The translations under genes and the position numbers were made by a program. A stretch of 64,000 nucleotides of DNA from Bacteroidales bacterium (GTDB taxonomy: Bacteria; Bacteroidota; Bacteroidia; Bacteroidales; Lentimicrobiaceae). The notes under the pieces are model-generated. The model was given only the letters and a program-made list of their open reading frames with translations, did no database searches and was not told the DNA's origin. The stretch spans positions 1 through 64,000 of the forward strand of contig JADIZB010000001.1 in assembly GCA_016705005.1 (NCBI GenBank), read 5' to 3'. Positions 17,103-28,200 of the stretch are shown here, in pieces (positions within the stretch are counted from its first letter, which is position 1; each line of letters starts with the position of its first letter).

Positions 17103-19145
17103 TTATTGTGACAAATGAGTGCATACAATTTTTGTTGTACTGATCATCTGGTTGATTTCATTGTTGAGTTTCATGTTGAGCAAATACATTCCCGGGGCAA
17201 GACATGCGGTTTTAATGCGAGCCTGATACTCACCGGGATTGGTGTTGTATTCATGAATCAGTTCTATTGTTTCCCCAAGGAGATTCTGAACTGTGATCTG
17301 CAGTTCACCTTTACAGGGAATGTACAGACTCAGATTAATCTGATCATTAAAGGGGTTTGGATAAACGAAAAATTTTAATTGATCATTGCTGGCAGAGGTT
17401 CCAACGGGTAACAATACCGTGAGTATTGCATTTCCATCAGAAACCGCATCCGGTTCGCACTCACCACTAACTGTGCAGCGATATCTGAACCCATTCATTG
17501 TGATTTCCGGATCAATAATCACCAGTGTGTCGGCATGTACGCCGGAATACATTCCATTTTCATCCAGGTCATTCCATGAAGAAGAATACTCCTGCCACTG
17601 ATATGAAATCCCTGTTCCTGAAGCATGCACAAAGAACATGGTGTTACCTGACCCAGCACAGATTGCCGGGGGGCTAACCGGTTGATTTAAAATCAATGGA
17701 ATCTCCTTTACAATTACCGGCAGGGGGGACGAAACAGGACCTGATCCACACATGTTGGAACCAAAAACGGCAATTGAACCGCTGGTAGCAGAAATGCTGA
17801 AGGTGACGGTGACTGCGTTTGTTCCGGCTCCCGCAACAATGCTGGCGCCTTCAGGCAGCATCCAGTTATAGGAAGTTGTTCCCGGGACAGGCTGAACGGT
17901 GAAGAGCACTTCTTCCTGACCCTGGCAGACTTCCTGCTGTCCGGTGATCACTCCGGCAGCGCCTGGCAGACCAATAGAAGATATTTCCATCGAAGCCGGT
18001 TCACCGCTTCCAAAACCATTGATACCATAAACAGTGATTATGCCTGTATATATGTCCGGACCAGAATCAACAAGCAGGGTATTGGTATGCTGGCCTGAAA
18101 CAATGGTCATTCCTTCCGGAACTTCCCATTGGTAATCTGTTGCATAGGCAATGACCGGAACACTATAGGTAATTCCGGATGTTCCGGAACAAACTACCGG
18201 CGGACCGGAAATAGCCCCGGCTGATGCCGGCAATGCATTGGCGGAGACCGAACCATTGATGTAATGGGCCGACTGGGGAATATCGTTCAGTACCGGGTAA
18301 ACCGGATTAGCACCTCCAAACTGGCTGGATTGACCATCGTCAATCCAGCTTAATGCGCTGAACCCGTCCAGATACAAGAAATTCAACACAAGCAATGTGT
18401 CATTGTTATTCAGGCTATGCGGCATCCCATCTTCAGGAACCAAACCTGAAATCTGCAGGCTGCCCTGTTGGCTTCCATCAACCATCATACCCGGAAAGCC
18501 GGAATAATTGCTGAATGAGAGCCAGGTCATGACCGAAGGGTCGAATTGCAGACTCAGCGAAAGAGATCCGATCATCTGAAAATCTGCCACAATAACTGGA
18601 ATTTCAACATTCGTTCCCGGAGCCAACGCGATGTCGGGCAGCATGGTTACCGGAGCTTCCGGGGATTGAAATGCCAGACTGCCATCAAGGTAATACTGAT
18701 TTGCGGGCTCATCATTCAGGGGCTCGAAGTTCCCGTCATTATACTCGCATGAAAAACCATCATCGATCCAGTTAATGTTCGAAATCCCGTTGTTAACCTT
18801 TTCAAACTGGATATTGAAAATAACTGAACTGTCGGGAAGATTGATGCCGCCTGAAGTAAACCAGCCGAGGACGATGATTCCCGGGTTTGTAAGATTTGTG
18901 CTGATCATTCCTCCCATGCCCGGACCAATCGTTACACTGGTAGCCGTAGCAATGGAGGGATCATAGGAAAGCTTTAGGTTACACGAACTGATGTTATCAA
19001 AATCTTCGGCATAAACAGGCAATGTTGCTGCCGATTCAAGACATACAGCTGTTCCGGCAATGCTCCGCGGAGCATTCTGCGTGTAACCGGCTGTGGCTAA
19101 ACAACAGATAAACAAACAGATAAACCGGATAAAATTTTTCATCAC
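17103..19145 (-). CDS. Double-cohesin T9SS-exported protein with PKD/Ig-like domains
   Basis: A 680-aa protein with a signal peptide (to about residue 22, ATAGYTQ). Cohesin-type domains lie at about 24-155 (ATLPVYAEDFDNISSCNLKL) and 165-300 (VEIPVIVADFQMIGSLSLSL). Two PKD-like domains follow at about 305-480 (ITYSVPVIAYATDYQWEVPE; TTSYNWMLPEGASI) and an Ig-like domain at about 485-580 (ISYQWQEYSSSW). A type A T9SS domain ends the protein (FFVYPNPFNDQINLSLYIP ... GMYLLNMKLNNE). It is the first gene after the terminator of the giant gene and likely starts the 19145-12918 unit. Its role is probably surface scaffolding or adhesion; the binding partners are unknown. Confidence 0.9.
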   Translation of the reverse strand: MMKNFIRFICLFICCLATAGYTQNAPRSIAGTAVCLESAATLPVYAEDFDNISSCNLKLSYDPSIATATSVTIGPGMGGMISTNLTNPGIIVLGWFTSGGINLPDSSVIFNIQFEKVNNGISNINWIDDGFSCEYNDGNFEPLNDEPANQYYLDGSLAFQSPEAPVTMLPDIALAPGTNVEIPVIVADFQMIGSLSLSLQFDPSVMTWLSFSNYSGFPGMMVDGSQQGSLQISGLVPEDGMPHSLNNNDTLLVLNFLYLDGFSALSWIDDGQSSQFGGANPVYPVLNDIPQSAHYINGSVSANALPASAGAISGPPVVCSGTSGITYSVPVIAYATDYQWEVPEGMTIVSGQHTNTLLVDSGPDIYTGIITVYGINGFGSGEPASMEISSIGLPGAAGVITGQQEVCQGQEEVLFTVQPVPGTTSYNWMLPEGASIVAGAGTNAVTVTFSISATSGSIAVFGSNMCGSGPVSSPLPVIVKEIPLILNQPVSPPAICAGSGNTMFFVHASGTGISYQWQEYSSSWNDLDENGMYSGVHADTLVIIDPEITMNGFRYRCTVSGECEPDAVSDGNAILTVLLPVGTSASNDQLKFFVYPNPFNDQINLSLYIPCKGELQITVQNLLGETIELIHEYNTNPGEYQARIKTACLAPGMYLLNMKLNNEINQMISTTKIVCTHLSQ

Positions 19146-19202
19146 AGATGCAAACCTTGTTTAACAACAATTCCGGACGCCCGGATTTCCAATTCGAATA
19201 CT

Positions 19203-19239
19203 AAAAAAAGTAAGGGAACGGGGTTTGATCCCCGCTCCC
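19203..19239 (-). terminator. Rho-independent terminator after the giant surface-protein gene
   Basis: On the minus strand the stem GGGAGCGGGG ... CCCCGTTCCC (loop ATCAAA) is followed by TTACTTTTTTT. It lies 11 nt after the stop codon at 19250. Confidence 0.75.
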
Positions 19240-19249
19240 TGTAAAAAAG

Positions 19250-22200
19250 CTATTTTGTGCGTATTACCTTAATGGTTCGTGAACTTTCGTCATTCTTTCC
19301 TGTCAGTCTGAGGGTAGCTGTGTATACTCCCACAGAATAAGTGCTCAGGTCAGCGGTGAAAGTGTGCGTTCCGGCGGTCTGCCATTCATTCAGCAGTACT
19401 TCGGATATGCTGCCAAGCAGGCTTGAAAGCTCCAGTGTCACTTTTCCATCTGCCGGCAGGGTATAGGTAAAGGTTGTCCTGTCAACAAACGGGTTGGGGT
19501 GATTTTCGAGCAACAGCTTGCCATTCAGTGTAACCCCCGGAACTCCGGTTGTAGTACCACCGATTTCGTCAACAAAGAGAAGTGCATTCTGGATGGTGTT
19601 GTAACTACCATCGGCCAGCTCATTGAGTGGATCGGAGGTCAGGCTCAGACGAATGGTTTCGCCCTGTGCCAGGGTTCCAATGGTCCTGAGTTGCAGGGTC
19701 AGCAATGCTTCACCTGTTTGCAGAGAAACCGGTATCAGTGAATTCCATCCGATTCTGAGTTCTTCACCAACCACAGCATATTCCATCGGGTTAGTCAGAT
19801 CTGATCCAAGGAATACTCCTGTAACTTCAAGTTTGTCGGTTGGGAAGTTCATGATCAGCGAAACAGCGCCAACTTCCATGTCGATACCTGCTGTAACCGG
19901 TAATTCAAACTCAACACCAGGCTCGGCAAGTGTGGTACCGCCAATGGAAAGTGTAACATTCTCCGTAACTGATTTTGCCCCACCGGGAACAAAGCTCATG
20001 TTAAAGTCGCCGGTTACCATAGCATAGTAATCCTGAACAATCGGACCACTGCCTCCCGGAACACTGAGGGTTACAACCTTTGATAAAGTTGTTCCAGGGT
20101 TAGCACTGATTGTTTCACCCTTATTCCAGAAGGTCCATTTTGGACTCATTGGGGTGGCTCCACCCGAGATAAAGTAATTCAGGATACGACCTGCATCTGC
20201 TGCATTAATCTGAGTATTTGAACCAAGAACATCACCTGCAAAGAACCTTACTTTGTCGATGGTGTACGGAGGGCCTACACCCCATGCATTCACCTGGGCT
20301 GCGTCGCTTGAGTTGATGCCACCAACCGGTTTACCGGTAGTGAAGATCACCGTATAATTACCTTCACACACACCCGGAATGGTATAATTCCCGGTTGCGT
20401 TGGTCGTAGCGGTATAAACATCTGTAATCCCCTGACGCAGTGTAACCGTTACATTGCTCATTGGAGTATACGGAAGGTTCGGATACGAAGGAGCCGGATT
20501 GTTGTAATTGATCACACCGGAAACGGTTACGCCCTGAACGGTTATTGAGAAGGAACAGGTTGTATAGTTTCCAGAAGCATCCGTAACCTTGTAAACCACA
20601 TTGGTAGTGCCGGTCGGGAAAGCATATCCGTTGGCATCACCGGCTATGAAGCCGCCACCATTGATCGAATATGACAGTACAGGTGTACCGCAATTATCAC
20701 TGATGATCGCACCAAGACCAACGCCTGTCCATGAACAACCGGTACTAACCGTATAAGGGTTGGCCGGGGTTGGGCAGGTGATTGAAGGAAGTTCCGTATC
20801 GGTTACTGTTACAGTAAAGCTGCACGTTGCTGTGTTGCCGCTTGCATCTGTTACAAGGAATGTATTCGTGGTAACTCCGATCGGGAAGGTTGATCCCGAT
20901 GCCAGTCCGGCTGTCTGGGTCAATAATGATCCAATACAGTTGTCGCTGTAAATTACTGAATAACTCACTACTGCACCGCAAACTCCGGCATCGTTGTTAA
21001 CTGCTATGTTGACAGGACAGGCAATCACCGGCAGTTCCGTATCGGTTACTGTTACAGTAAAGCTGCACATTGCTGTGTTGCCGCTTGCATCTGTTACAAG
21101 GAATGTATTCGTGGTTACTCCGATCGGGAAGGTTGATCCCGATGCCAGCCCACCTGTCTGGGTCAATACTGAACCAATACAGTTGTCGCTGTAAATTACT
21201 GAATAACTCACTACTGCACCGCAAACTCCGGCATCATTGTTAACTGCTATGTTGGCAGGACAGGCTATCACCGGTAGTTCCGTATCGGTTACTGTTACAG
21301 TAAAGCTGCACGTTGCTGTGTTGCCGCTTGCATCTGTTACAAGGAATGTATTCGTGGTAACTCCGATCGGGAAGGTTGATCCCGATGCCAGTCCACCTGT
21401 CTGGGTCAATAATGATCCAATACAGTTGTCGCTGTAAATTACTGAATAACTCACTACTGCACCGCAAACTCCGGCATCGTTGTTAACTGCTATGTTGGCA
21501 GGACAGGCAATTACCGGTAGTTCCGTATCGGTTACTGTTACAGTAAAGCTGCACGTTGCTGTGTTGCCGCTTGCATCTGTTACAAGGAATGTATTCGTGG
21601 TAACTCCGATCGGGAAAGTTGATCCCGATGCCAGCCCACCTGTCTGGGTCAATACTGAACCAGTACAGTTGTCGCTGTAAATTACTGAATAACTCACTAT
21701 TGCACCGCAAACTCCGGCATCGTTGTTAACTGCTATGTTGGCAGGACAGGCAATAATCGGCAGTTCGGTATCGGTTACTGTTACAGTAAAGCTGCATGTT
21801 GCTGTGTTGCCGCTTGCATCTGTTACAAGGAATGTATTCGTGGTTACTCCGATCGGGAAGGTTGATCCAGATGCCAGTCCACCTGTCTGGGTCAATAATG
21901 AACCAATACAGTTGTCGCTGTAAATTACTGAATAACTCACTACTGCACCGCAAACTCCGGCATCATTGTTAACTGCTATGTTGGCAGGACAGGCAATCAC
22001 CGGTAGTTCAGTATCGGTTACTGTTACAGTAAAGCTGCACGTTGCTGTGTTGCCGCTTGCATCTGTTACAAGGAATGTATTCGTGGTTACTCCGATCGGG
22101 AAGGTTGATCCCGATGCCAGTCCACCTGTCTGGGTCAATACTGAACCAATACAGTTGTCGCTGTAAATTACTGAATAACTCACTACTGCACCGCAAACTC

Positions 22201-25200
22201 CGGCATCGTTGTTAACTGCTATGTTGGCAGGACAGGCAATAATCGGCAGTTCGGTATCGGTTACTGTTACAGTAAAGCTGCACGTTGCTGTGTTGCCGCT
22301 TGCATCTGTTACAAGGAATGTATTCGTGGTAACTCCGATCGGGAAGGTTGATCCCGATGCCAGACCGGCTGTCTGGGTCAATACTGAACCAGTACAGTTG
22401 TCGCTGTAAATTACTGAATAACTCACTACTGCACCGCAAACTCCGGCATCGTTGTTAACTGCTACGTTGGCAGGACAGGCAATCACCGGTAGTTCCGTAT
22501 CGGTTACTGTTACAGTAAAGCTGCACGTTGCTGTGTTGCCGCTTGCATCTGTTACAAGGAATGTATTCGTGGTAACTCCGATCGGGAAGGTTGATCCCGA
22601 TGCCAGCCCACCTGTCTGGGTCAATAATGATCCAATACAGTTGTCGCTGTAAATTACTGAATAACTCACTACTGCACCGCAAACTCCGGCATCGTTGTTA
22701 ACTGCTATGTTGGCAGGACAGGCAATTACCGGTAGTTCGGTATCGGTTACTGTTACAGTAAAGCTGCACGTTGCTGTGTTGCCGCTTGCATCTGTTACAA
22801 GGAATGTATTCGTGGTTACTCCGATCGGGAAGGTTGATCCCGATGCCAGTCCACCTGTCTGGGTCAATAATGAACCAATACAGTTGTCACTGTAGATTAC
22901 TGAATAACTCACTACTGCACCGCAAACTCCGGCATCATTGCTAACTGCTACGTTGGCAGGACAGGCAATCACCGGCAGTTCCGTATCGGTTACTGTTACA
23001 GTAAAGCTGCACATTGCTGTGTTGCCGCTTGCATCTGTTACAAGGAATGTATTCGTGGTTACTCCGATCGGGAAGGTTGATCCCGATGCCAGCCCACCTG
23101 TCTGGGTCAATACTGAACCAATACAGTTGTCGCTGTAAATTACTGAATAACTCACTACTGCACCGCAAACTCCGGCATCATTGTTAACTGCTATGTTGGC
23201 AGGACAGGCTATTACCGGTAGTTCCGTATCGGTTACTGTTACAGTAAAGCTGCACATTGCTGTGTTGCCGCTTGCATCTGTTACAAGGAATGTATTCGTG
23301 GTTACTCCGATCGGGAAGGTTGATCCCGATGCCAGTCCACCTGTCTGGGTCAATAATGATCCAATACAGTTGTCGCTGTAAATTACTGAATAACTCACTA
23401 CTGCACCGCAAACTCCGGCATCATTGTTAACTGCTATGTTGGCAGGACAGGCTATTACCGGTAGTTCCGTATCGGTTACTGTTACAGTAAAGCTGCACGT
23501 TGCTGTGTTGCCGCTTGCATCTGTTACAAGGAATGTATTCGTGGTAACTCCGATCGGGAAGGTTGATCCCGATGCCAGCCCACCTGTCTGGGTCAATACT
23601 GAACCAGTACAGTTGTCGCTGTAAATTACTGAATAACTCACTACTGCACCGCAAACTCCGGCATCGTTGTTAACTGCTATGTTGGCAGGACAGGCAATAA
23701 TCGGCAGTTCGGTATCGGTTACTGTTACAGTAAAGCTGCACGTTGCTGTGTTGCCGCTTGCATCTGTTACAAGGAATGTATTCGTGGTAACTCCGATCGG
23801 GAAGGTTGATCCCGATGCCAGCCCGGCTGTCTGGGTCAATACTGAACCAGTACAGTTGTCGCTGTAAATTACTGAATAACTCACTACTGCGCCGCAAACT
23901 CCGGCATCGTTGTTAACTGCTATGTTGGCAGGACAGGCAATAATCGGCAGTTCGGTATCGGTTACTGTTACATCAAAACTGCATGAGGTTGTATTTCCGC
24001 AGGCGTCTGTAGAATTATAGGTAACTTCCGTTGTGCCTTTGGGGAATGCATAGCCACTTGCGAAATCAGGACTTACTGAAGTCTTGCGTTCAATAATGGT
24101 ATTGTCAATGGCCAGATGTTCAACCTCAAGGAAGGTAAACCAAAGATATCTGTTACCACCTACAATGGTTGAAATTAAATCGGCCGGATTGTAACGGGTT
24201 TCGGTCCACAACACCGATCCTCCTGCATCAAGAAGGTTCAGGTCAACTGCCAGTGCACCTGCATTGTTGCGGAACACAAACTCGAAAGTATACCATCCTG
24301 ATGAGGTGATGGTGTAATGGTTGATTGTAGCAAGGTCGTTTCTTCTTGTTGGATTGGAATTATTGCTACCAGCAACCAGAATCTCACCACTGGAATTGGA
24401 AGCAGTGTGGAAGATAAAGTCACGTAAATGTCCGCCGGTCTGCCTGCTAGAAGCAGCTGAAAGATCCCAACCATATGTGTTTGCAGTAACAGCAGGATCA
24501 TTCAGATCCATATAAACCGATTGCCTTACCCGGTAACCGTTGCCGAAGGAACTGGTATAGCCTCCAATCCTGGAGAATACACCAGTTTGTCCACTGACCG
24601 GATTCTGGGTTAAACCATGGTAGCTTCCGGATGCTGAATTCACACCATTGGTACCACTCGGAACACTGATTACATTGCTATTGTATGCAGACCATCCGAT
24701 ATAGTCTCCACTAACATACACATTGCTTTCCCAACCTTCGTTGTAACCCGGATCATTTGATACCGGATCAGTAAAAGTGGCTACTGCACTGCATAAACCC
24801 GGATCGTTAACTTTGCTTATATCAGCAGGGCAGGTAATTGCAGGAGTATAAGTATCAATAATTGTGATAGTCTGAACACAATTGCTTGTATTGAGCGCAC
24901 CATCGGTTGCAGTCCAGGTGCGGGTTATTACACCGGTTCCTGTACAGGTTCCTGCCACCCAGGAATCACTAAAAGTAATCACCGGAGCTGCAGAACAATA
25001 ATCTGTTGCAGTTGCAAAGCCCGTGGCAGAAGGATTGCTGCTGGCATTTACCTGAACAGTGACATTGCCAGGGCAGGTAATTACCGGCGCCTCAGCATCG
25101 GTAATGGTTACAGTCTGCGTACAAACATCCTGATTACCCGACTGATCGGTTGCAGTCCATGTTATGGTTGTTACCCCAACCGGATAAACAGCCGAAAGGG

Positions 25201-28200
25201 CAAGTGCATCGCTTCTCACTCCGTTAACGGATGCAACCGTGCAATTATCGGATGCTGTAGCGGGAACAATGGTCACCGTGGCTCCGCAGATGCCCGGATC
25301 GTTGACCCGGGAAATGTTGGCCTTACAGGTGATAACCGGATCAATAACGTCCACGACTGTTACAGTTGCGTTGCAGGTTGAACTGTTGTTATTGGCATCC
25401 GTAACCGTAAGAACTACGGAATTGGGGCCTAAATCAGAACAATCGAAATCTGTAATATCGGTATCGAAAGTAAGTGCTCCGCAGGCATCACTGGATCCAT
25501 TATTTACAGCATCTTCACCAATTGAAGCCTGCCCGGATGCTTCCAGATGAACTGTAATGTTCTGGCAAACCGCGGTCGGTGGTGTAATATCCTCAACGGT
25601 TACATAAGCATTACAAGTACTGGTGTTGCCGCTGTTGTCCGTTACAGTCAGCGTTACAAGGTTGGGGTTCGTTGAAATATCGGTACAGGTAAACGCTGTT
25701 CTGCTCAGGGCAAGACCGGCAATTCCGCAATCATCGGTCGAACCATTGTTGATCTGGGCAGGTGTAATTAGCGCATTGCCTGTGGCATCCAGCTGAATGG
25801 TAATGTTCTGGCAAACGGCCACCGGATCATTGTTGTCCTCTGTGATTGTTCCATTGATATAGTAAGTAGAGGTCGGATAATCGCAGAAAGGAACATACAG
25901 CGGAGCGCCTGAACCATAATTACAGTTATCAGGATCAGTGGCATCATCAAAATCAATGTTTGCCAGTCCGCCATGGTAGGTAAACGAAAGGTTCATCAGG
26001 GTTTCGTCATCCGATAAAGTAACCGGTAATTCTAATCCTTCAATGAATCCTGACAATCTGATCATTCCCGGCAACGGGTTGCTGATACCCAGATTAGCCA
26101 TGGCAACAGCTGAATTTGTTGTTCCGTTAAGGAAAGTCAGCCTTGAAGGATCATAACTCAGTGTCAGTGAAATGGCACCAACATCCTCGAATGATTTAAC
26201 CGTTACGGGAACAGTTACTGTTCCGTTCACACAGGCATTGGTCAGTGAGCCGATGGTTGTGATCGGACCCACAAAAACATTTGCACTGCCCGTCATATCA
26301 AGGGTACACAGGTTGAGCCCATTCAAAGCCTTTACAGTATAAGTGGCATTGGAGGCTGTGGATACATTCCAAACCAGCGGACCACCGGTTCCGGTTTTTG
26401 TCTGGCCTGAAACCAGCACATTGTCTTTATAGAGATCATAAAGGTAATTGAATCCTACACCAAGCTGTGAACCATTGAGGGTAATATTGGTAGTACCTCC
26501 TGCACATATTGAAGAGTTTCCGGTTACAGCATAAGCCTGTAACTGATAAATATCAATTGCGAGATTTACATCCCTCCAGGGGTTATAAAGCACATTGGCA
26601 GAGATGGCATCACCTGTTCCGCATGGATTGAGAACATTGGAAGGTCCTGCGTTTGAACCCCACCAGTTCAGGGTTGCGTTAACAGGGGTGGTTGCACCAT
26701 TGAACACTCCGTAAGATGTATTGCCGGTAATTTTATTGTTTTGAATGTCAATATTACCTGCATAAGTAAGTCCGGCAGGAATATTTACACCATAATCGAA
26801 GCCGCTGATGGTATTGTTTTCGATTGAAACAACAACTGACGCAGCGGATGGCTGAACAAACAATACACCATAGGTATCCGGTGCAGCTGTGGCACCCGGT
26901 GAAAGTACATTATTGGTAACGGTCAACTCACCATTGCGGTTCGTGGTGGTACGGAAACCATGCCAGCTAATTTCTGTTATGGCCGGTGGAGCAGCTATAC
27001 CTGTACCTGTATTTCCGTCAAATACCCAATCTGCATTGGCATGATCAGAATAATTGTACCACATGGCATCCCTGTATGCTTCAAAACTATTACCCGAAAC
27101 CAACCCTGTGAGGGTTGTCGTATTCGGGTGGTTGTATGGCTGAACCTGGATACCGGTCCTTACGGTTTCTACTTTATTCCCGGTAACCGTTCCATAGGTT
27201 CCCTGCAGATAAACACCATAGGGAACATCGGAAGTTATAAGACCAGCGTAAATACCTGCATTGTGTATGTAATTGTCCTGAATGACGGCATTGTTGTTGT
27301 AATCATCATATTTCCAGGTACCCCCTTCATAAACATAGGAGCTGACCCATACGGAAACATAGTTGAAATTGCGGATAATGTTGTTTTTAACAACAAGATT
27401 ATCAACATTGCACATGATCCCTGTTGTATTGGCTGTTGTTGCCACAGTACTTCCGTCAATGATGAATCCGTTGATTTTTACATTATCAACATCCACTCTT
27501 GAATCATACTGACCTATAGCAATCAGTTCCTGACTACCTGATAGTCCGGTGGGGAAAGTAATGATCGCTTCTGCACCACGTGATCCGGTATTTGGGTTGA
27601 TGTTGTAATTCGGGCCCCTCAGATCTACCGGTGTATTGATCACCAGTGATTCAGCATAGGTTCCTGCACTGACAAGAATCACATCATCGGCATCGGCGTC
27701 ATCAATGGCATCCTGAATTTTACAGTAGTAGGTGTCTTTATCCTGGTTGTAAACCGGCAATGTTACCGGAGAACCACCAACACCATCAAGCCATGGCATA
27801 AAGTCAGCAGGCCCGGCCACTGCATTACCTGTACCACAGGTATTGTAAGGCATATTGTATGGTCCTGACGCATTGCCCCACCAGTTGTTTTGTGCATCAA
27901 CCGGAGTGCTGAGTTCGTTTTTCAGTCCAAGTCCGTGTGTCGCATCGAAAGTATAACCGTTTCCGCTGATGGTGTTGTTGTTGATCAGGCCAATGGTTCC
28001 GGCTGTTGATTCAATCACAATACCGCCATGGGTGTTGTTGGTGATGGTGTTGCCTGTAACGGAAGCAAGATCGGCTCCGTCTTTTACACGAATACCCACT
28101 TCATTTCCTGTAATTGTAGCCAGGTTGTTGGTAACGGTTACAGAGGCGTCAGCGCCTTCGGCAAGGATACCGTTGGCCGCACCTGAAATTGAGCAGTTAT

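Noticed and set aside
20751..23867. Many 66-78-aa ORFs on both strands repeated every 243 bases
   Set aside because: They are shadows of the HYR repeat array in other frames; the long minus frame explains the sequence.
20791..23949. CRISPR-like regular repeat
   Set aside because: The period of 243 bases has no short repeat/spacer structure; it is an in-frame protein-coding tandem repeat.
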